DNA of 64,000 nucleotides from Sphingobium sp. Leaf26 (GTDB lineage: Bacteria > Pseudomonadota > Alphaproteobacteria > Sphingomonadales > Sphingomonadaceae). The stretch spans positions 62,857 to 126,856 of the forward strand of contig NZ_LMKV01000028.1 in assembly GCF_001421665.1 (NCBI RefSeq), written 5' to 3'. Positions 35,336 through 45,455 of the stretch are shown here, piece after piece (position 1 is the stretch's first letter; each line of letters opens with the position of its first letter). The position numbers and the translations under genes were made by a program. The notes beneath the pieces were generated by a model. That model ran no database searches, was not told the DNA's origin, and saw only the letters and a list, made by a program, of their open reading frames with translations.

Positions 35336-38300
35336 TCATTCGGCCGGATGGACGGCGCCCCGTACCGGCTTGCCGTCGTCGCCTGCCTTGTAGGTGAGCA
35401 GGCCACGGCCCAGCCGTGGGCCGATCCAGCTTTCCAGCCCGGTCGCCAGGCTGAACACCGCCGGCACGATCACCAGCGTCAGCACCGTCGACAGCATCAG
35501 GCCACCGATCACGGTGATGCCCATCGGCGCGCGCCAGGCGCCGTCGCCTGACAAAGCGAGCGCGGTCGGCACCATGCCGGCGACCATGGCCACCGTGGTC
35601 ATCACGATCGGCTGGGCGCGCTTGTGCCCGGCGTCGACGATCGCTTCCTTCTTGGGCACGCCCTTTTCCATCTCCTCCAGTGCGAAGTCGATGACGAGGA
35701 TCGAATTCTTGGCGACGATGCCCAGCAGCATCAGCAGGCCGATGAACACCGGCATGGAAATGGGCTGCCCCGCGATGTGCAGCGCCAGCGCGCCGCCGAG
35801 CGGCGCCAGCAGCAGCGAGCCCAGGTTGACGAAGGGCGGCATCAGCCGCTTGTAGAGCAGGGTCAGCACCGCCAGCACCAGCAGGATGCCGGAAAAGACG
35901 GCGATGATGAAATTCTGGATCATCTCCGCCTGCCACTTCGCGTCGCCCGCGTTGAGCTTCTGCACACCCTGGATCTTGCCGGCGACGATGTCCTTCATCA
36001 GCGGCAGGGCGTCGATCTTGGCCATGGCCTGGCTGGTGACGATGCCCGGCGCCAGGTCCGCACCCACGACGACACGGCGAATCTGGTTGTAGCGACGAAT
36101 CTGGGTCGGTCCGGCACCAAAGCTGATGTCGGCCACGACCTTGAGCGGCACGGAGCCGCCCGCCACGGTCGGCACCGGCATATTCTCGATCGTGGCGATA
36201 TCCTTGCGGCTGTCCTCGGCCAGCGCGACACGGATCGGGATCTGGCGGTCGGACAGGGAGAATTTGGCGACATTCTGGTCGATATCGCCGATCGTCGCGA
36301 TGCGGATCGACTGGCTCAAGGCCATCGTGGTCACGCCCAGGCTGGCGGCCAGGTCCGGGCGCGGCTTGATGAGAATTTCGGGGCGCTGCATGTCCCCCTG
36401 CACGCGGGGCGCACGCAGTTCGGGAATGCCGGCCATTTCATGCACCAGCCGGTTGGCGGTCTGTTCCAGCAAGGCGGGATCGTCCGAGCCGAACATCATG
36501 ATGATGTCGCGGCCGAAGCCGCCGCCCGACTGCGACTGGAAATTGACACGCGCATCGGCGACGGTCTGGAACTGCGGTGCCACCTTGCGCTCCCAGTCGA
36601 CCGAACTGATCGGCCGATCCTTCTTGAGCGTCAGGAAGATGTCCGCGCCGGTCGGCTCGATATCGGCGAAGGCGGCCTCGACCACATCCTTGTCGGCGCT
36701 CAGCAGGTCGGCGACCTTGCGGGTGATGGCGGTGGTCTGGGCCAGCGTGCTGCCGGGCACCGTCTCGATCTTCACTTGGCTGAAATCTGTGTTGGTGGTC
36801 GGCTGGAACGTCATCGGCAAGGTCGCAAAGGCGAAGATGGTCGCGCCGAAGGCGGCAAAGCCCATGCCCAGCGTCCAGACGCGATGATCGGTGAAGAATC
36901 CGGCCAACCGGTTACGGAAACCACCGCGCGCGCGCCGCTCCTTCGCCTTCTCGTCGTTCAGCGACCAGCGCAGCACGCTCATATAGCGGTCCATCAGCCA
37001 GCCTTCGCCATGGCTTTCCTCGCCATGCGCCTTCAGGAAATAGGCGGCGATCATCGGCGTGATCAGGCGCGCGACGGCCAGGCTCATCAGCACCGATACG
37101 ACGACGGTCATGCCGAACTGGATGAAGAACTGGCCCGACAGGCCGGGCATCAGCGCGACCGGCAGGAATACCGCGACGATCGCCATGGTGGTCGCCAGCA
37201 CCGCCAGGCCGATCTCGTCTGCGGCGTCGATCGACGCCTGATAGGCGCTTTTGCCCATGCGCATGTGGCGCACGATGTTCTCGATCTCCACGATCGCGTC
37301 GTCGACCAGCACGCCCGCGACCAGACTCAGCGCCAGCAGCGAAATGCTGTTCAGCGTGAAGCCCATCATATCCATGAACCAGAAGGCGGGAATCGCCGAC
37401 AGCGGGATCGCCAGTGCGGAAATCATCGTCGCGCGCCAGTCGCGCAGGAACAGGAAGACGATGACGACCGCCAGCACGGCGCCCTCGATCATCGCCGCCA
37501 TGGCGCTGTGATATTGTTCCTTCGTATAGTCGACGCTCGAATAGAGCTGCTTATACTGGACCTTGGGATTTTCCTTCCGCAACTGGTCCAGCACCTTCAT
37601 CGCATCGTCATAGACGGTGACGTCGGACGATCCCTTGGCCTTTTCCAGGCTGAAGCTGGTGACCTGGCGACCGTTCATCAGCGCCAGGCTGCGCTGTTCG
37701 GCATACATGTCGCGGACGGTGGCGAGGTCGGACAGCTTGGCGGTGCGGCCGCCGGAAATGGCGATCTGGGTATCGCCCAGGGTACGGGCGCTGGTGGCAT
37801 TGCCCAGCACGCGGATCGACTGTTCGGCGCCCGCAATTTCGGTGCGCCCGCCCGCGGCGTTCAGATTGACCTGCTGCAACTGCGCATTCACCTGCGCCGC
37901 CGTGACGCCATAGGCCTGTAGCTTCGCGGGATCGACGATGACGCGAATTTCGCGGCTGACGCCACCACCGCGCCGGACCGCCGCCATACCGCTGATCGAC
38001 AGCAGCCGCTTGGCGACGGTGTTGTCCACATACCAGGACAGTTCCTCCAGCGTCATGTCGGTCGCTTCGGCGCTGAAATAGGCGATCGGGCCGCCGTCCA
38101 CGTCGATGCGCTGGACCTGCGGTTCCAGGATGCCGTCGGGCAGGTCGCTGCGAATCTGGTCGACGGCATTCTTCACGTCTGCGACCGCGCGATCGACCGG
38201 CGTGCCGATCTGGAACTGGACATTGGTCAGCGACTGGCCTTCGGACGCGAAGGAAGTGATGTCGTCCACGCCGCTGATTCCGCGCACGGCGGCTTCGACC

Positions 38301-38506
38301 CGCTGGGTGACCTGGGTTTCCAGTTCGGTCGGGGCGGCGCCCGGCTGCGACACGGTGACGCTGACCATCGGGAAGCTGACGTCGGGATTATTGTTGACGT
38401 CCATCCGCATGAAACTGACGATGCCCGCCATCATCAAGGCGGCGAACAGCACCAGTGGCGTCACCGGATTGCGGATCGCCCATGCCGATATATTGCGAAA
38501 ATTCAT
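35336..38506 (-). CDS. RND efflux pump inner-membrane permease (HAE1 type)
   Basis: Proton-driven exporter of drugs, solvents or heavy organic molecules. The 1056-residue protein has the two-fold RND arrangement: TM1, a large periplasmic loop, TM2-TM7, a second loop and TM8-TM12. Family signatures include [31 protein letters not shown] and [14 protein letters not shown] (proton-relay Asp pair in TM4), and [19 protein letters not shown] near the end. Partner adaptor 81 bp upstream; no outer-membrane factor in the window. Confidence 0.95.
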   Translation of the reverse strand: MNFRNISAWAIRNPVTPLVLFAALMMAGIVSFMRMDVNNNPDVSFPMVSVTVSQPGAAPTELETQVTQRVEAAVRGISGVDDITSFASEGQSLTNVQFQIGTPVDRAVADVKNAVDQIRSDLPDGILEPQVQRIDVDGGPIAYFSAEATDMTLEELSWYVDNTVAKRLLSISGMAAVRRGGGVSREIRVIVDPAKLQAYGVTAAQVNAQLQQVNLNAAGGRTEIAGAEQSIRVLGNATSARTLGDTQIAISGGRTAKLSDLATVRDMYAEQRSLALMNGRQVTSFSLEKAKGSSDVTVYDDAMKVLDQLRKENPKVQYKQLYSSVDYTKEQYHSAMAAMIEGAVLAVVIVFLFLRDWRATMISALAIPLSAIPAFWFMDMMGFTLNSISLLALSLVAGVLVDDAIVEIENIVRHMRMGKSAYQASIDAADEIGLAVLATTMAIVAVFLPVALMPGLSGQFFIQFGMTVVVSVLMSLAVARLITPMIAAYFLKAHGEESHGEGWLMDRYMSVLRWSLNDEKAKERRARGGFRNRLAGFFTDHRVWTLGMGFAAFGATIFAFATLPMTFQPTTNTDFSQVKIETVPGSTLAQTTAITRKVADLLSADKDVVEAAFADIEPTGADIFLTLKKDRPISSVDWERKVAPQFQTVADARVNFQSQSGGGFGRDIIMMFGSDDPALLEQTANRLVHEMAGIPELRAPRVQGDMQRPEILIKPRPDLAASLGVTTMALSQSIRIATIGDIDQNVAKFSLSDRQIPIRVALAEDSRKDIATIENMPVPTVAGGSVPLKVVADISFGAGPTQIRRYNQIRRVVVGADLAPGIVTSQAMAKIDALPLMKDIVAGKIQGVQKLNAGDAKWQAEMIQNFIIAVFSGILLVLAVLTLLYKRLMPPFVNLGSLLLAPLGGALALHIAGQPISMPVFIGLLMLLGIVAKNSILVIDFALEEMEKGVPKKEAIVDAGHKRAQPIVMTTVAMVAGMVPTALALSGDGAWRAPMGITVIGGLMLSTVLTLVIVPAVFSLATGLESWIGPRLGRGLLTYKAGDDGKPVRGAVHPAE

Positions 38507-38587
38507 GACGCGCTTCCTTCACCGGGCGCGGTCAGGCGCCCGTTCCTCCCGATGCCTCCGATGCGGACGTCCGCCCGCGCCGGTCTT

Positions 38588-39760
38588 TCAGCGGCCCTTG
38601 GCCAGTTCCGGCTTCACCTTCTGCCCCGGCGTCAGGAAGGCGCCGGCGGAAGTGACGATCTGTTCGCTGCCGGTTATGCCGCTCGTCACGGCCACGCCAT
38701 TGTCGGACACCTGGCCGACGGTCACGGAGCGCCGTTCCACCTGGCCCTTGGCATTGACGATATAGACGAAGCTGCCCTTGGGATCGCTCTGCACCGCCGA
38801 TTCCGGCAATAGCGGGGCGGTACCGGAACCGCTGGTCAACAGCGCCGAGGCGAAGCCGCCGGGGCGGATCGCCGGATTGCGGCCAAGATTGATGCGGGCG
38901 ATGCCCTGCCGCGTCTGCGGATCGACCACCGGCGACACCTGCCACACCCGGCCGGCAACGGACTGGCTGCTGCCGATCGGCGTGACCGTCGCGCTGTTGC
39001 CCGCGCGCAAGGTCGCCAGATCGCCTTCGGCCACCTGCGCCTGCATTTCCATCTCGCCATCCTTGGCCATGCGGAACAGCGTGCCGCCGCCGGCCTGGAC
39101 GATCTGGCCGGGTTCGACCGTGCGGGTCAGCACCAGCCCGGACGCGGGCGCGCGAATGTCGAGCCGGCCGGTACGCGCCTGCTGCTCGGCCAGTTGCGCC
39201 GCCGCGACGCGGACCTGCGCTTCGGCCTGATCGCGGGTCGCGGTGCGCTGGTCGATGTCGGCGGCGCTGATGAAGCCGCGCCCGACCAGCGCCTTGGCGC
39301 GATCGAGCTGTGCCTGCGCCAGCTTGGCATTGGCGCGCTGCACCTCCACCTGCGCGGCGAGCGAGCGGACCTGTTCGGCCTGGACGGAGCGTTCGACGGT
39401 GGCCAGCACCTGTCCCGCGCGCACCCAGTCGCCCGGCTGCACCAGCACGCGCGTCACCATGCCGCCTTCGCCGACCACGCCGACCGGCATGTCGACCCGC
39501 GCGGCGAGTGATCCGGTCGCGCTGACGGTGCGGGCAACAGTGGACTGGCCGGGGCTGACGACCGTGACGACGGGCACCTGCGCGGTCGGCGCGGCGGCAT
39601 CGCCTGCCTTTTCCCCGCGCATCGCGATCAGGGCCGCTGCCGTCACCAGCAGGACGATCGCGCCGCCGCCGATCAGCAGCATGCGCTTGCGCCGCCGGCG
39701 CGCATCCTCATCGTCGATGATCGTCATGGAATCGCCCACCAACTGGGTTTCGTAATTCAT
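38588..39760 (-). CDS. RND efflux periplasmic adaptor (HlyD-like)
   Basis: The 390-residue membrane fusion protein has an N-terminal signal anchor (about 28-48), a biotinyl-lipoyl-like half (VRAGQVLATVE) around a coiled-coil hairpin (about 130-185), a second half (LDIRAPASGLVLTRTVEPGQ), and beta-barrel and membrane-proximal domains. It bridges the RND permease and an outer-membrane channel. It starts the operon and its promoter region contains a palindromic operator. Confidence 0.93.
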   Translation of the reverse strand: MNYETQLVGDSMTIIDDEDARRRRKRMLLIGGGAIVLLVTAAALIAMRGEKAGDAAAPTAQVPVVTVVSPGQSTVARTVSATGSLAARVDMPVGVVGEGGMVTRVLVQPGDWVRAGQVLATVERSVQAEQVRSLAAQVEVQRANAKLAQAQLDRAKALVGRGFISAADIDQRTATRDQAEAQVRVAAAQLAEQQARTGRLDIRAPASGLVLTRTVEPGQIVQAGGGTLFRMAKDGEMEMQAQVAEGDLATLRAGNSATVTPIGSSQSVAGRVWQVSPVVDPQTRQGIARINLGRNPAIRPGGFASALLTSGSGTAPLLPESAVQSDPKGSFVYIVNAKGQVERRSVTVGQVSDNGVAVTSGITGSEQIVTSAGAFLTPGQKVKPELAKGR

Positions 39761-39802
39761 CCCGCTTCTCGTCTCTCCGGCGCTTCCGCCCTGTTGGTAA
39801 CT

Positions 39803-39822
39803 GTGTTATATGAATATAGCAC
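39803..39822 (-). promoter_or_regulatory. 20-bp palindromic operator upstream of the RND operon
   Basis: GTGTTATAT-GA-ATATAGCAC, eight of nine arm positions paired. It lies 42 bp before the adaptor start in an AT-rich pocket. Such sites upstream of RND pumps are usually bound by TetR-family repressors; none is encoded here. Confidence 0.55.
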
Positions 39823-40007
39823 CACCCTCAAGCCCCAATATCATGGTTCGAAGTGGGACGGCAAAATGATAATGTGCGGCTGACGGAGCGGGCATGGCGG
39901 CATATCGTGCCGTTCCTGTCCCTGCGGCCACATGGACTTGCCAAAAATGGCGGACTGTGGCGCAATGGCTGGCGGGTCGATGCTTATATATAAAAAGGGA
40001 ACGCAGC

Positions 40008-40256
40008 ATGGACTTGCTGGGATGGATCGTGGTCGGCCTGCTTGCAGGTGCGATCGCGCGACTGATCATGCCCGGCCGCGATCCGGGCGGATGCGTGGTC
40101 ACGATCTTGCTGGGGATAGCCGGGGCCTTGCTTGCCGGCTTCGTCGGGCGACTCGGGGGCCTTTACGCACCGGGCCAGAAGGCCGGGTTCGTCGCCGCGA
40201 TATTGGGGGCGGTGGCCGTGCTGGCCATCTACCGCTGGTTCGCGGGACGACGCTGA
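40008..40256 (+). CDS. GlsB/YeaQ/YmgE family stress-response membrane protein
   Basis: The 82-residue protein has three membrane segments and the family pattern LGWIVVGLLAGAIARLIMPGRDPGG, shown here by its ends LGWIVVG and MPGRDPGG. The family (transglycosylase-associated) is induced by stress but its biochemical role is unknown. AAGGGA precedes the ATG. It converges on a second family member, with a shared terminator between them. Confidence 0.9.
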   Translation: MDLLGWIVVGLLAGAIARLIMPGRDPGGCVVTILLGIAGALLAGFVGRLGGLYAPGQKAGFVAAILGAVAVLAIYRWFAGRR

Positions 40257-40262
40257 AACAAA

Positions 40263-40292
40263 AAAAGGGCTGCGCGATGGCGCAGCCCTTTT
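40263..40292. terminator. Bidirectional terminator between the two GlsB-family genes
   Basis: A perfect 13-bp stem (AAAAGGGCTGCGC / GCGCAGCCCTTTT) with a GATG loop, between convergent genes. Confidence 0.92.
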
Positions 40293-40315
40293 GCTTTATA
40301 CGATGTCGTGCGGGT

Positions 40316-40573
40316 TTAGCGCACCGATCCGCGACGGACCAGATTGACGATCGCCAGCAGGATGATCGCGCCGACCAGCGACACGAGGAAGCTCGTGATC
40401 GACAGGGCAGGGTTGACGTTGCCACCGCTGAAAATCAGGCCACCGATGAAAGCGCCGACGATACCGACGACGATATTGAGCAGGACGCCCTGCTGTGCGT
40501 CGGTGCGCATGACCATGCTGGCAAGCCAGCCGACAATGCCGCCAACCACCAACCAGATAATAAGTCCAATCAT
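40316..40573 (-). CDS. GlsB/YeaQ/YmgE family stress-response membrane protein, second copy
   Basis: The 85-residue protein has three membrane segments (IIWLVVGGIVGWLASMVM; GIVGAFIGGLIFSGG; VSLVGAIILLAIVNLV). It belongs to the same family as the copy 60 bp away but is only distantly similar in sequence. AAAGGAG precedes the ATG. An EcfG-like promoter lies about 46 bp upstream of the start, fitting control by the general stress response. Confidence 0.9.
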   Translation of the reverse strand: MIGLIIWLVVGGIVGWLASMVMRTDAQQGVLLNIVVGIVGAFIGGLIFSGGNVNPALSITSFLVSLVGAIILLAIVNLVRRGSVR

Positions 40574-40618
40574 GGCATATCTCCTTTACCACGCCCACAG
40601 CGCGTTGGGTGCAGCAAT

Positions 40619-40643
40619 AACGGAGCAAGTCACCGGGCGTTCC
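40619..40643 (-). promoter_or_regulatory. EcfG-type (general stress response) promoter of the GlsB copy
   Basis: On the minus strand GGAAC, then 16 bases, then CGTT. This matches the GGAAC-N16/17-GTT consensus of the alphaproteobacterial EcfG sigma factor in element sequence and spacing. The transcription start would fall about 35-40 bp before the ATG. Known consensus; the assignment here is by sequence only. Confidence 0.65.
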
Positions 40644-40712
40644 ATGCACCAAAAATGATTCCGGGATGGAAACCATCTTGGCTTTGCGTCGTTCGTGCGC
40701 TCCCGCAACGAA

Positions 40713-40747
40713 AAGGGGCCGCCGGATCGATATCCGACGGCCCCTTC
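40713..40747 (-). terminator. Terminator after sciP
   Basis: A 15-bp stem with one wobble or mismatch (AAGGGGCCGCCGGAT / ATCCGACGGCCCCTT) and a CGAT loop, 31 bp downstream of the sciP stop. Confidence 0.8.
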
Positions 40748-40777
40748 ATATCCGCGTTCAGATCGTCAGGGTGACGA

Positions 40778-41077
40778 TCAATATTTCTGCTGCCGCTCAT
40801 AGAGCGACTTATAATATTGGATGCGGGTGACGCGCAGGCCGTGCATGCCCGACCGGTCGACCGCACGCTGCCAGCCGGCGAATTCCTCCAGCGTCAGATT
40901 ATAGCGTGCGCACGCTTCGTCCACGCTCAGCAGGCCGCCATTCACCGCCGCGACCACTTCCGCCTTGCGCCGCACCACCCAGCGGGTCGTGTCCGCAGGC
41001 GGCAGGCTGTCCAGCGTCAGAGGCTCTCCGAGTGGCCCTACGACCTGGGCGGGCTTGATTTTCTGGTTCTCGATCAT
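40778..41077 (-). CDS. sciP: CtrA inhibitor SciP (DUF1153)
   Basis: SciP is a small helix-turn-helix protein that represses CtrA-activated genes in the alphaproteobacterial cell cycle. The 99-residue protein shows the hallmark core PLTLDSLPPADTTRWVVRRK, KAEVVAAVNGGLLSVDEACARY, and LTLEEFAGWQRAV. The MIENQKIK start was preferred over one four codons upstream. Confidence 0.92.
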   Translation of the reverse strand: MIENQKIKPAQVVGPLGEPLTLDSLPPADTTRWVVRRKAEVVAAVNGGLLSVDEACARYNLTLEEFAGWQRAVDRSGMHGLRVTRIQYYKSLYERQQKY

Positions 41078-41187
41078 TCTTACCCTCAAAGTGCGGCACT
41101 GGCGTTACCGAATTAGGCCTTAGTTCCCCCGATTATGTGCGTCAGCCCTGAAGAACGGCTAAAGCCCCACGGTAAACACAGCCTTCA

Positions 41188-41484
41188 TCATTCATGCCCC
41201 CTGGCTAAACGGCTCGCGATCAACGGGTTGAAGCTTCCCGCGAGACGCACGGCTTCGATCTTGCCGCCGGAACGTGGCGCGAAAACTCCCGCCAGTTCCT
41301 GGACCCAGTCATCGCTTCCGCCCTGCCCCCGCAGGACACCCGCCACCGCTTGCGCGGTGGGACTGGCCGCCTGCGCAGCCGCCGTGGCAGCCCGCAGAAA
41401 TGGCCAGGCCGGTACGCGCGGCCGGCTGAGGGGTCTGGGAACGCCGGGCTTCAGCCCGCCGCCCCGAAGGAAACTCAGATCCAT
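41188..41484 (-). CDS. Hypothetical 98-residue protein
   Basis: Basic, Ala/Gly/Pro-rich N-terminal half and a short C-terminal helix (GKIEAVRLAGSFNPLI). No family or signal is recognised. GAGGG lies just before the ATG, slightly too close. It is divergent from mnmA. It could be a chance frame in GC-rich DNA, but codon use is compatible with coding. Confidence 0.4.
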   Translation of the reverse strand: MDLSFLRGGGLKPGVPRPLSRPRVPAWPFLRAATAAAQAASPTAQAVAGVLRGQGGSDDWVQELAGVFAPRSGGKIEAVRLAGSFNPLIASRLARGHE

Positions 41485-41647
41485 GACCCTCTTTTACGGG
41501 GCAATGGATAAAGGTCCGTAAACTTGGGTTGGCTTTCGTGACTCGTCCGGTCGCCGTTTCGCGTCGATCCGACCCGATTGGGGCCAAATGGGCGTCACAC
41601 TTTGTTAACTTTTGCGCCGCCGCGCCCCTTGCACTATAGGCGCGCCC

Positions 41648-42754
41648 ATGCAGCCCCAGTTTCAGCTTGCCGAGCCGCTCAGCGCGCGGCGTATCGTCGT
41701 CGCCATGTCGGGTGGCGTGGACAGCAGCGTCGTCGCGGCGCTGGCCGCGAAAACCGGCGCCGAAGTGATCGGCGTCACGCTCCAGCTTTACGATCACGGC
41801 GCGGCGGTTGGACGCACCGGCAGTTGCTGCGCGGGGCAGGATATCCGCGACGCGCGCGCGGTCGCAGACCGCATCGGCATCGCCCACTATGTCTTTGATT
41901 ATGAAACCGCCTTCCGCGATTCGGTGATCGTCGACTTCGCCGACGAATATATGGCCGGCCGCACGCCCATTCCGTGCGTGAAGTGCAATATGGGGGTGAA
42001 GTTCACCGACCTGTTCCAGATCGCGCGCGATCTGGGCGCGGACTGCCTCGCCACCGGCCATTATGTCCAGCGGGTCGAGGGCGCTGCGGGCGCAGAACTC
42101 CACCGCGCCGCCGACCCGGCCCGCGACCAGAGCTATTTCCTCTTCGCCACGACTCAGGCGCAACTCGACTATCTGCGCTTCCCTTTAGGCGGCTTGCCCA
42201 AGCCGCAGGTGCGCGAGATTGCGGCCGAACTCGGCCTGTCGGTGGCTTTGAAGCCCGACAGCCAGGACATCTGTTTCGTGCCGGACGGCGATTACGCCAA
42301 GATCGTGCGCAAGCTGCGCCCCGATGCGGACGAAGGCGGGGACATCGTCCATATCGACGGCCGCGTGCTGGGTCGCCACAAGGGGATGATCCATTTCACG
42401 GTCGGCCAGCGCAAGGGGCTGGACATCGGCGGCCAGCCCGACCCGCTCTATGTCGTGCGGCTGGACGCGGCGGCCAGGCGCGTGATCGTGGGGCCACGGG
42501 CGGCGCTGGCGGTGTCGGGCGCGGTCTTGAGCGATATCAACTGGCTGGGCGGCGACTTTACCGGGCCGCTGACCGCCAAGGTGCGGTCGATGGCCAAGCC
42601 GGTCCCGGCAAGGCTGGACGGCGATCGTCTGCTGTTCGACGCGCCCGAATATGGCGTCGCGCCGGGGCAGGCGGCGGTCCTCTACGCCGGCGAGCGCGTG
42701 CTGGGCGGCGGCTGGATCGCGCAAACGGAAGCTGCGATGGCGGAAGCGGCGTAG
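41648..42754 (+). CDS. mnmA: tRNA-specific 2-thiouridylase
   Basis: MnmA adds sulfur to U34 of Glu, Gln and Lys tRNAs. The 368-residue protein has the PP-loop SGGVDSS at 21-27, the catalytic Cys pair C113 (PCVKCN) and C209 (SQDICFV), and the C-terminal beta-barrel with [15 protein letters not shown]. The start was set at [10 protein letters not shown]. It is divergent from the hypothetical 98-residue gene and followed by the small hypothetical and his genes. Confidence 0.95.
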   Translation: MQPQFQLAEPLSARRIVVAMSGGVDSSVVAALAAKTGAEVIGVTLQLYDHGAAVGRTGSCCAGQDIRDARAVADRIGIAHYVFDYETAFRDSVIVDFADEYMAGRTPIPCVKCNMGVKFTDLFQIARDLGADCLATGHYVQRVEGAAGAELHRAADPARDQSYFLFATTQAQLDYLRFPLGGLPKPQVREIAAELGLSVALKPDSQDICFVPDGDYAKIVRKLRPDADEGGDIVHIDGRVLGRHKGMIHFTVGQRKGLDIGGQPDPLYVVRLDAAARRVIVGPRAALAVSGAVLSDINWLGGDFTGPLTAKVRSMAKPVPARLDGDRLLFDAPEYGVAPGQAAVLYAGERVLGGGWIAQTEAAMAEAA

Positions 42755-42788
42755 CTTATCCTCGCAAAAAACGGGTCAGGATATTTGG

Positions 42789-42956
42789 ATGGCGTTGGAA
42801 GAAGAGGCGGAACGTGCGACGTCGATGCTATTGGGTCGAGTTGTGAAACACGTCTCGCGCTTCCGAGAGCAGGAAGTCGTGATCGAATTTGATGATGGCA
42901 CTAGGTTGTTTGTCGATGCTGCTGCACCGTTGGAGTTGTCCATCACGCTACCCTAG
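42789..42956 (+). CDS. Small hypothetical protein (55 residues)
   Basis: MALEEEAERATSMLLGRVVK ... with the C-terminal EQEVVIEFDDGTRLFVD beta pair and final LSITLP. AGGA lies eight bases before the ATG. Its GC content is clearly lower than its neighbours, mnmA and hisG, which suggests a recently acquired or rapidly evolving gene. No family recognised. Confidence 0.6.
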   Translation: MALEEEAERATSMLLGRVVKHVSRFREQEVVIEFDDGTRLFVDAAAPLELSITLP

Positions 42957-43011
42957 CGATAGAGCCAGGAACCTTGCCCTTTCGCGCCCCCGCGCGTAAG
43001 GCGCGCCGGTC

Positions 43012-43674
43012 ATGACTCGCCCGCTCACCTTCGCCATCCCCAAGGGGCGCATCCTCGATGAAGCGCTGCCCCTGCTCGCCAAAGCCGGTATCGAGCCGGA
43101 GGCGGAATTTCACGACAAGAAGAGCCGGGCGCTGCGTTTCGCCACCAACCGGCCCGACGTGTCGATCATCCGCGTGCGCGCCTTCGACGTGGCCACCTTC
43201 GTCGCCCATGGCGCGGCGCAGATCGGCATCGTCGGCTCCGACGTGGTCGAGGAGTTCAGCTATTCCGAACTCTACGCGCCGGTCGACCTCGATATCGGCC
43301 ATTGCCGCCTGTCGGTCGCCGAACCGGTCGATGCGGCCGACGAAGATCAGGCCGCGATGAGCCATGTCCGCGTCGCGACCAAATATCCGCACCTCACCCG
43401 CCGCTATTATGAAAAGCGCGGGCTTCAGGCCGAATGCGTGAAATTGAACGGCGCGATGGAACTGGCCCCTTCGCTCGGCCTGTCGCGCCGGATCGTGGAT
43501 CTCGTGTCGTCGGGCGCGACGCTGAAGGCCAATGGCCTGATCGAAACCGATATCATCATGCAGATTTCCGCGCGTCTGATCGTCAACCGCGCCGCCTACA
43601 AGATGCGCTCGGCGGAACTCTCGCCGCTGGTGGAGGCGTTCCGCGCCGCCGTGGGGGTGCAGGATGCCGCTTAG
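43012..43674 (+). CDS. hisG: ATP phosphoribosyltransferase, short form
   Basis: First committed step of histidine synthesis (ATP + PRPP). The 220-residue protein has [26 protein letters not shown] and [15 protein letters not shown] patterns (here [18 protein letters not shown], the PRPP loop). It lacks the C-terminal regulatory domain of the long form, so it should need the HisZ regulatory subunit, which is not in the window. hisD overlaps its end by 11 bp. Confidence 0.95.
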   Translation: MTRPLTFAIPKGRILDEALPLLAKAGIEPEAEFHDKKSRALRFATNRPDVSIIRVRAFDVATFVAHGAAQIGIVGSDVVEEFSYSELYAPVDLDIGHCRLSVAEPVDAADEDQAAMSHVRVATKYPHLTRRYYEKRGLQAECVKLNGAMELAPSLGLSRRIVDLVSSGATLKANGLIETDIIMQISARLIVNRAAYKMRSAELSPLVEAFRAAVGVQDAA

Positions 43675-44953
43675 GCTCGACACCACCGACGTCGATTTCG
43701 CGGCCGCCTTCACAGCGCTGGTCGATGCCCGCCGCGAGGCGGACGAGGATGTCTCGCGCGATGTGACCGCGATCCTGAAAGCGGTTCGCGCCGGGGGCGA
43801 CGCCGCGCTGGCCGATTATACCCAGCGCTTCGACCGCCACGACCTGGACGTCAGCGGCTGGGCCGTTACCCCTGCGGAAACCCGTGCGGCGCTCGACGGC
43901 ATTTCCACCGAACTGCGCGACGCGCTCGAACTCGCCGCGGCGCGCATCACCGCCTATCATGAAAAGCAGAAGCCGCAGGACAGCGATGGCATCGACAGCG
44001 CCGGCGTGCGTCTTGGCGCGCGCTGGAATGCGGTCGATGCCGCCGGCCTCTATGTGCCGGGCGGGCGTGCCGCCTATCCCAGCTCGCTGCTGATGAACGT
44101 CATCCCGGCCAAGGTCGCGGGCGTACAGCGCATCGCCATGGTGACGCCGACGCCGGGTGGCGAGATCAACCCGCTCGTCCTCGCCGCCGCGCAGATTGCG
44201 GGAATCGAGGAAATCTGGCGCGTCGGCGGCGCACAGGCCGTCGCCGCGCTCGCCTATGGCACCGATCGCATCAAGCCGGTGGACGTCATCACCGGTCCCG
44301 GCAATGCGTGGGTCGCCGAAGCCAAGCGCCAGCTTTACGGCGTGGTCGGCATCGACATGGTCGCCGGCCCGTCCGAAATCGTCGTCGTCGCCGATGGCCG
44401 GAACGACCCGGAATGGACCGCCGCCGATCTGCTCAGCCAGTCGGAACATGACCCGACCAGCCAGTCGATCCTCTTCACCGACGACGCGGCCTTCGCCGAT
44501 GCGGTCGCCGCCGCCGTCGAGCGCCAGATTCCGACGCTGTCCACCAGCGCCGTCGCTCGCGCCAGTTGGGACGCTAATGGCGCGATCGTCCTGGTCCGCG
44601 ATTTCGACGAGGCCATGCCGCTGGTCGATCGGCTCGCGGCCGAACATCTGGAACTTGCCGTGGACGATCCCGAATCGCTCTTTGCGCAGGTCCGCCATGC
44701 CGGGTCCGTCTTCCTCGGCCGCATGACGCCCGAAGCCGTCGGCGATTATGTCGCCGGGCCGAATCACGTCCTGCCCACCGGCCGCCGCGCCCGCTTCTCG
44801 TCTGGCCTGTCGGTACTCGACTTCATGAAGCGCACCAGCTTCCTCAGCCTCACGTCCGCAGCCATCGGCGCGATCGGCCCCGCCGCCGTCGCGCTGGCGC
44901 AGGCCGAAGGGCTGCCCGCGCACGCCGCTTCGGTGGCGTTGCGCCTTAAATGA
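43664..44953 (+). CDS. hisD: Histidinol dehydrogenase
   Basis: Oxidises histidinol to histidine with NAD. The 429-residue protein shows [32 protein letters not shown] (NAD loop), [12 protein letters not shown] and [11 protein letters not shown] (His ligand), and [19 protein letters not shown] (His ligand). Zinc-dependent family. It overlaps hisG by 11 bp, so the pair is co-translated; nusB starts 21 bp after its stop. Confidence 0.96.
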   Translation: MPLRLDTTDVDFAAAFTALVDARREADEDVSRDVTAILKAVRAGGDAALADYTQRFDRHDLDVSGWAVTPAETRAALDGISTELRDALELAAARITAYHEKQKPQDSDGIDSAGVRLGARWNAVDAAGLYVPGGRAAYPSSLLMNVIPAKVAGVQRIAMVTPTPGGEINPLVLAAAQIAGIEEIWRVGGAQAVAALAYGTDRIKPVDVITGPGNAWVAEAKRQLYGVVGIDMVAGPSEIVVVADGRNDPEWTAADLLSQSEHDPTSQSILFTDDAAFADAVAAAVERQIPTLSTSAVARASWDANGAIVLVRDFDEAMPLVDRLAAEHLELAVDDPESLFAQVRHAGSVFLGRMTPEAVGDYVAGPNHVLPTGRRARFSSGLSVLDFMKRTSFLSLTSAAIGAIGPAAVALAQAEGLPAHAASVALRLK

Positions 44954-44974
44954 TCATCCCATAGGGACATAGCT

Positions 44975-45421
44975 ATGAACGACCGCTCCAAATCCCGCTC
45001 CGCCGCGCGCCTCGCCGCGGTCCAGGCGCTGTATCAGCTCGAAATGGAGGGTACGCCCGTCCACATCCTGCTGCATGAATTCCACCAGCACCGCCTCGGC
45101 GCCACGATCGAGGATGTCACCTATGCGCAGGCGGAGGAGCCGTTCTTCGACGATATCGTCCAGGGCGTGGATCGCCGCCGCGACGAGATTGACGGCCTCA
45201 TCACCGCCCGCCTGTCGAGCGGCTGGAGCCTTGAGCGGCTCGACAAGCCGATGCGCCAGATATTGCGCGCCGGCACCTATGAATTGCTCGCCCGCCTCGA
45301 TGTCGGCACCGGCACGGTCATCAGCGAATATGTCGATGTCGCTCACGCCTTCTACGACAAGCGCGAATCCGGCTTCGTCAACGGCCTGCTCGACGGCGTG
45401 TCGAAGGATGTGCGGAAGTAA
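44975..45421 (+). CDS. nusB: Transcription antitermination factor NusB
   Basis: NusB with NusE binds boxA RNA for rRNA antitermination. The 148-residue all-helical protein has SAARLAAVQALYQLEM at the N-terminus, a middle helix around FFDDIVQGVDRRRDEID, and the C-terminal signature ILRAGTYELLARLDV ... EYVDVAHAFYDKRESGFVNG. The his-nusB-thiL order is common in sphingomonads. Intergenic spacing suggests one transcript with hisGD. Confidence 0.94.
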   Translation: MNDRSKSRSAARLAAVQALYQLEMEGTPVHILLHEFHQHRLGATIEDVTYAQAEEPFFDDIVQGVDRRRDEIDGLITARLSSGWSLERLDKPMRQILRAGTYELLARLDVGTGTVISEYVDVAHAFYDKRESGFVNGLLDGVSKDVRK

Positions 45422-45455
45422 AGCGTTGCGCCGCGCAGCCGTGTAGAGTGGGTTC

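Noticed and set aside
35624..37921. 765-codon open frame on the plus strand opposite the RND permease gene
   Set aside because: It is an antisense shadow of a strongly conserved gene and reads as a His/Arg/Gln-rich, low-complexity protein without domains. GC-rich codon bias gives long antisense frames.
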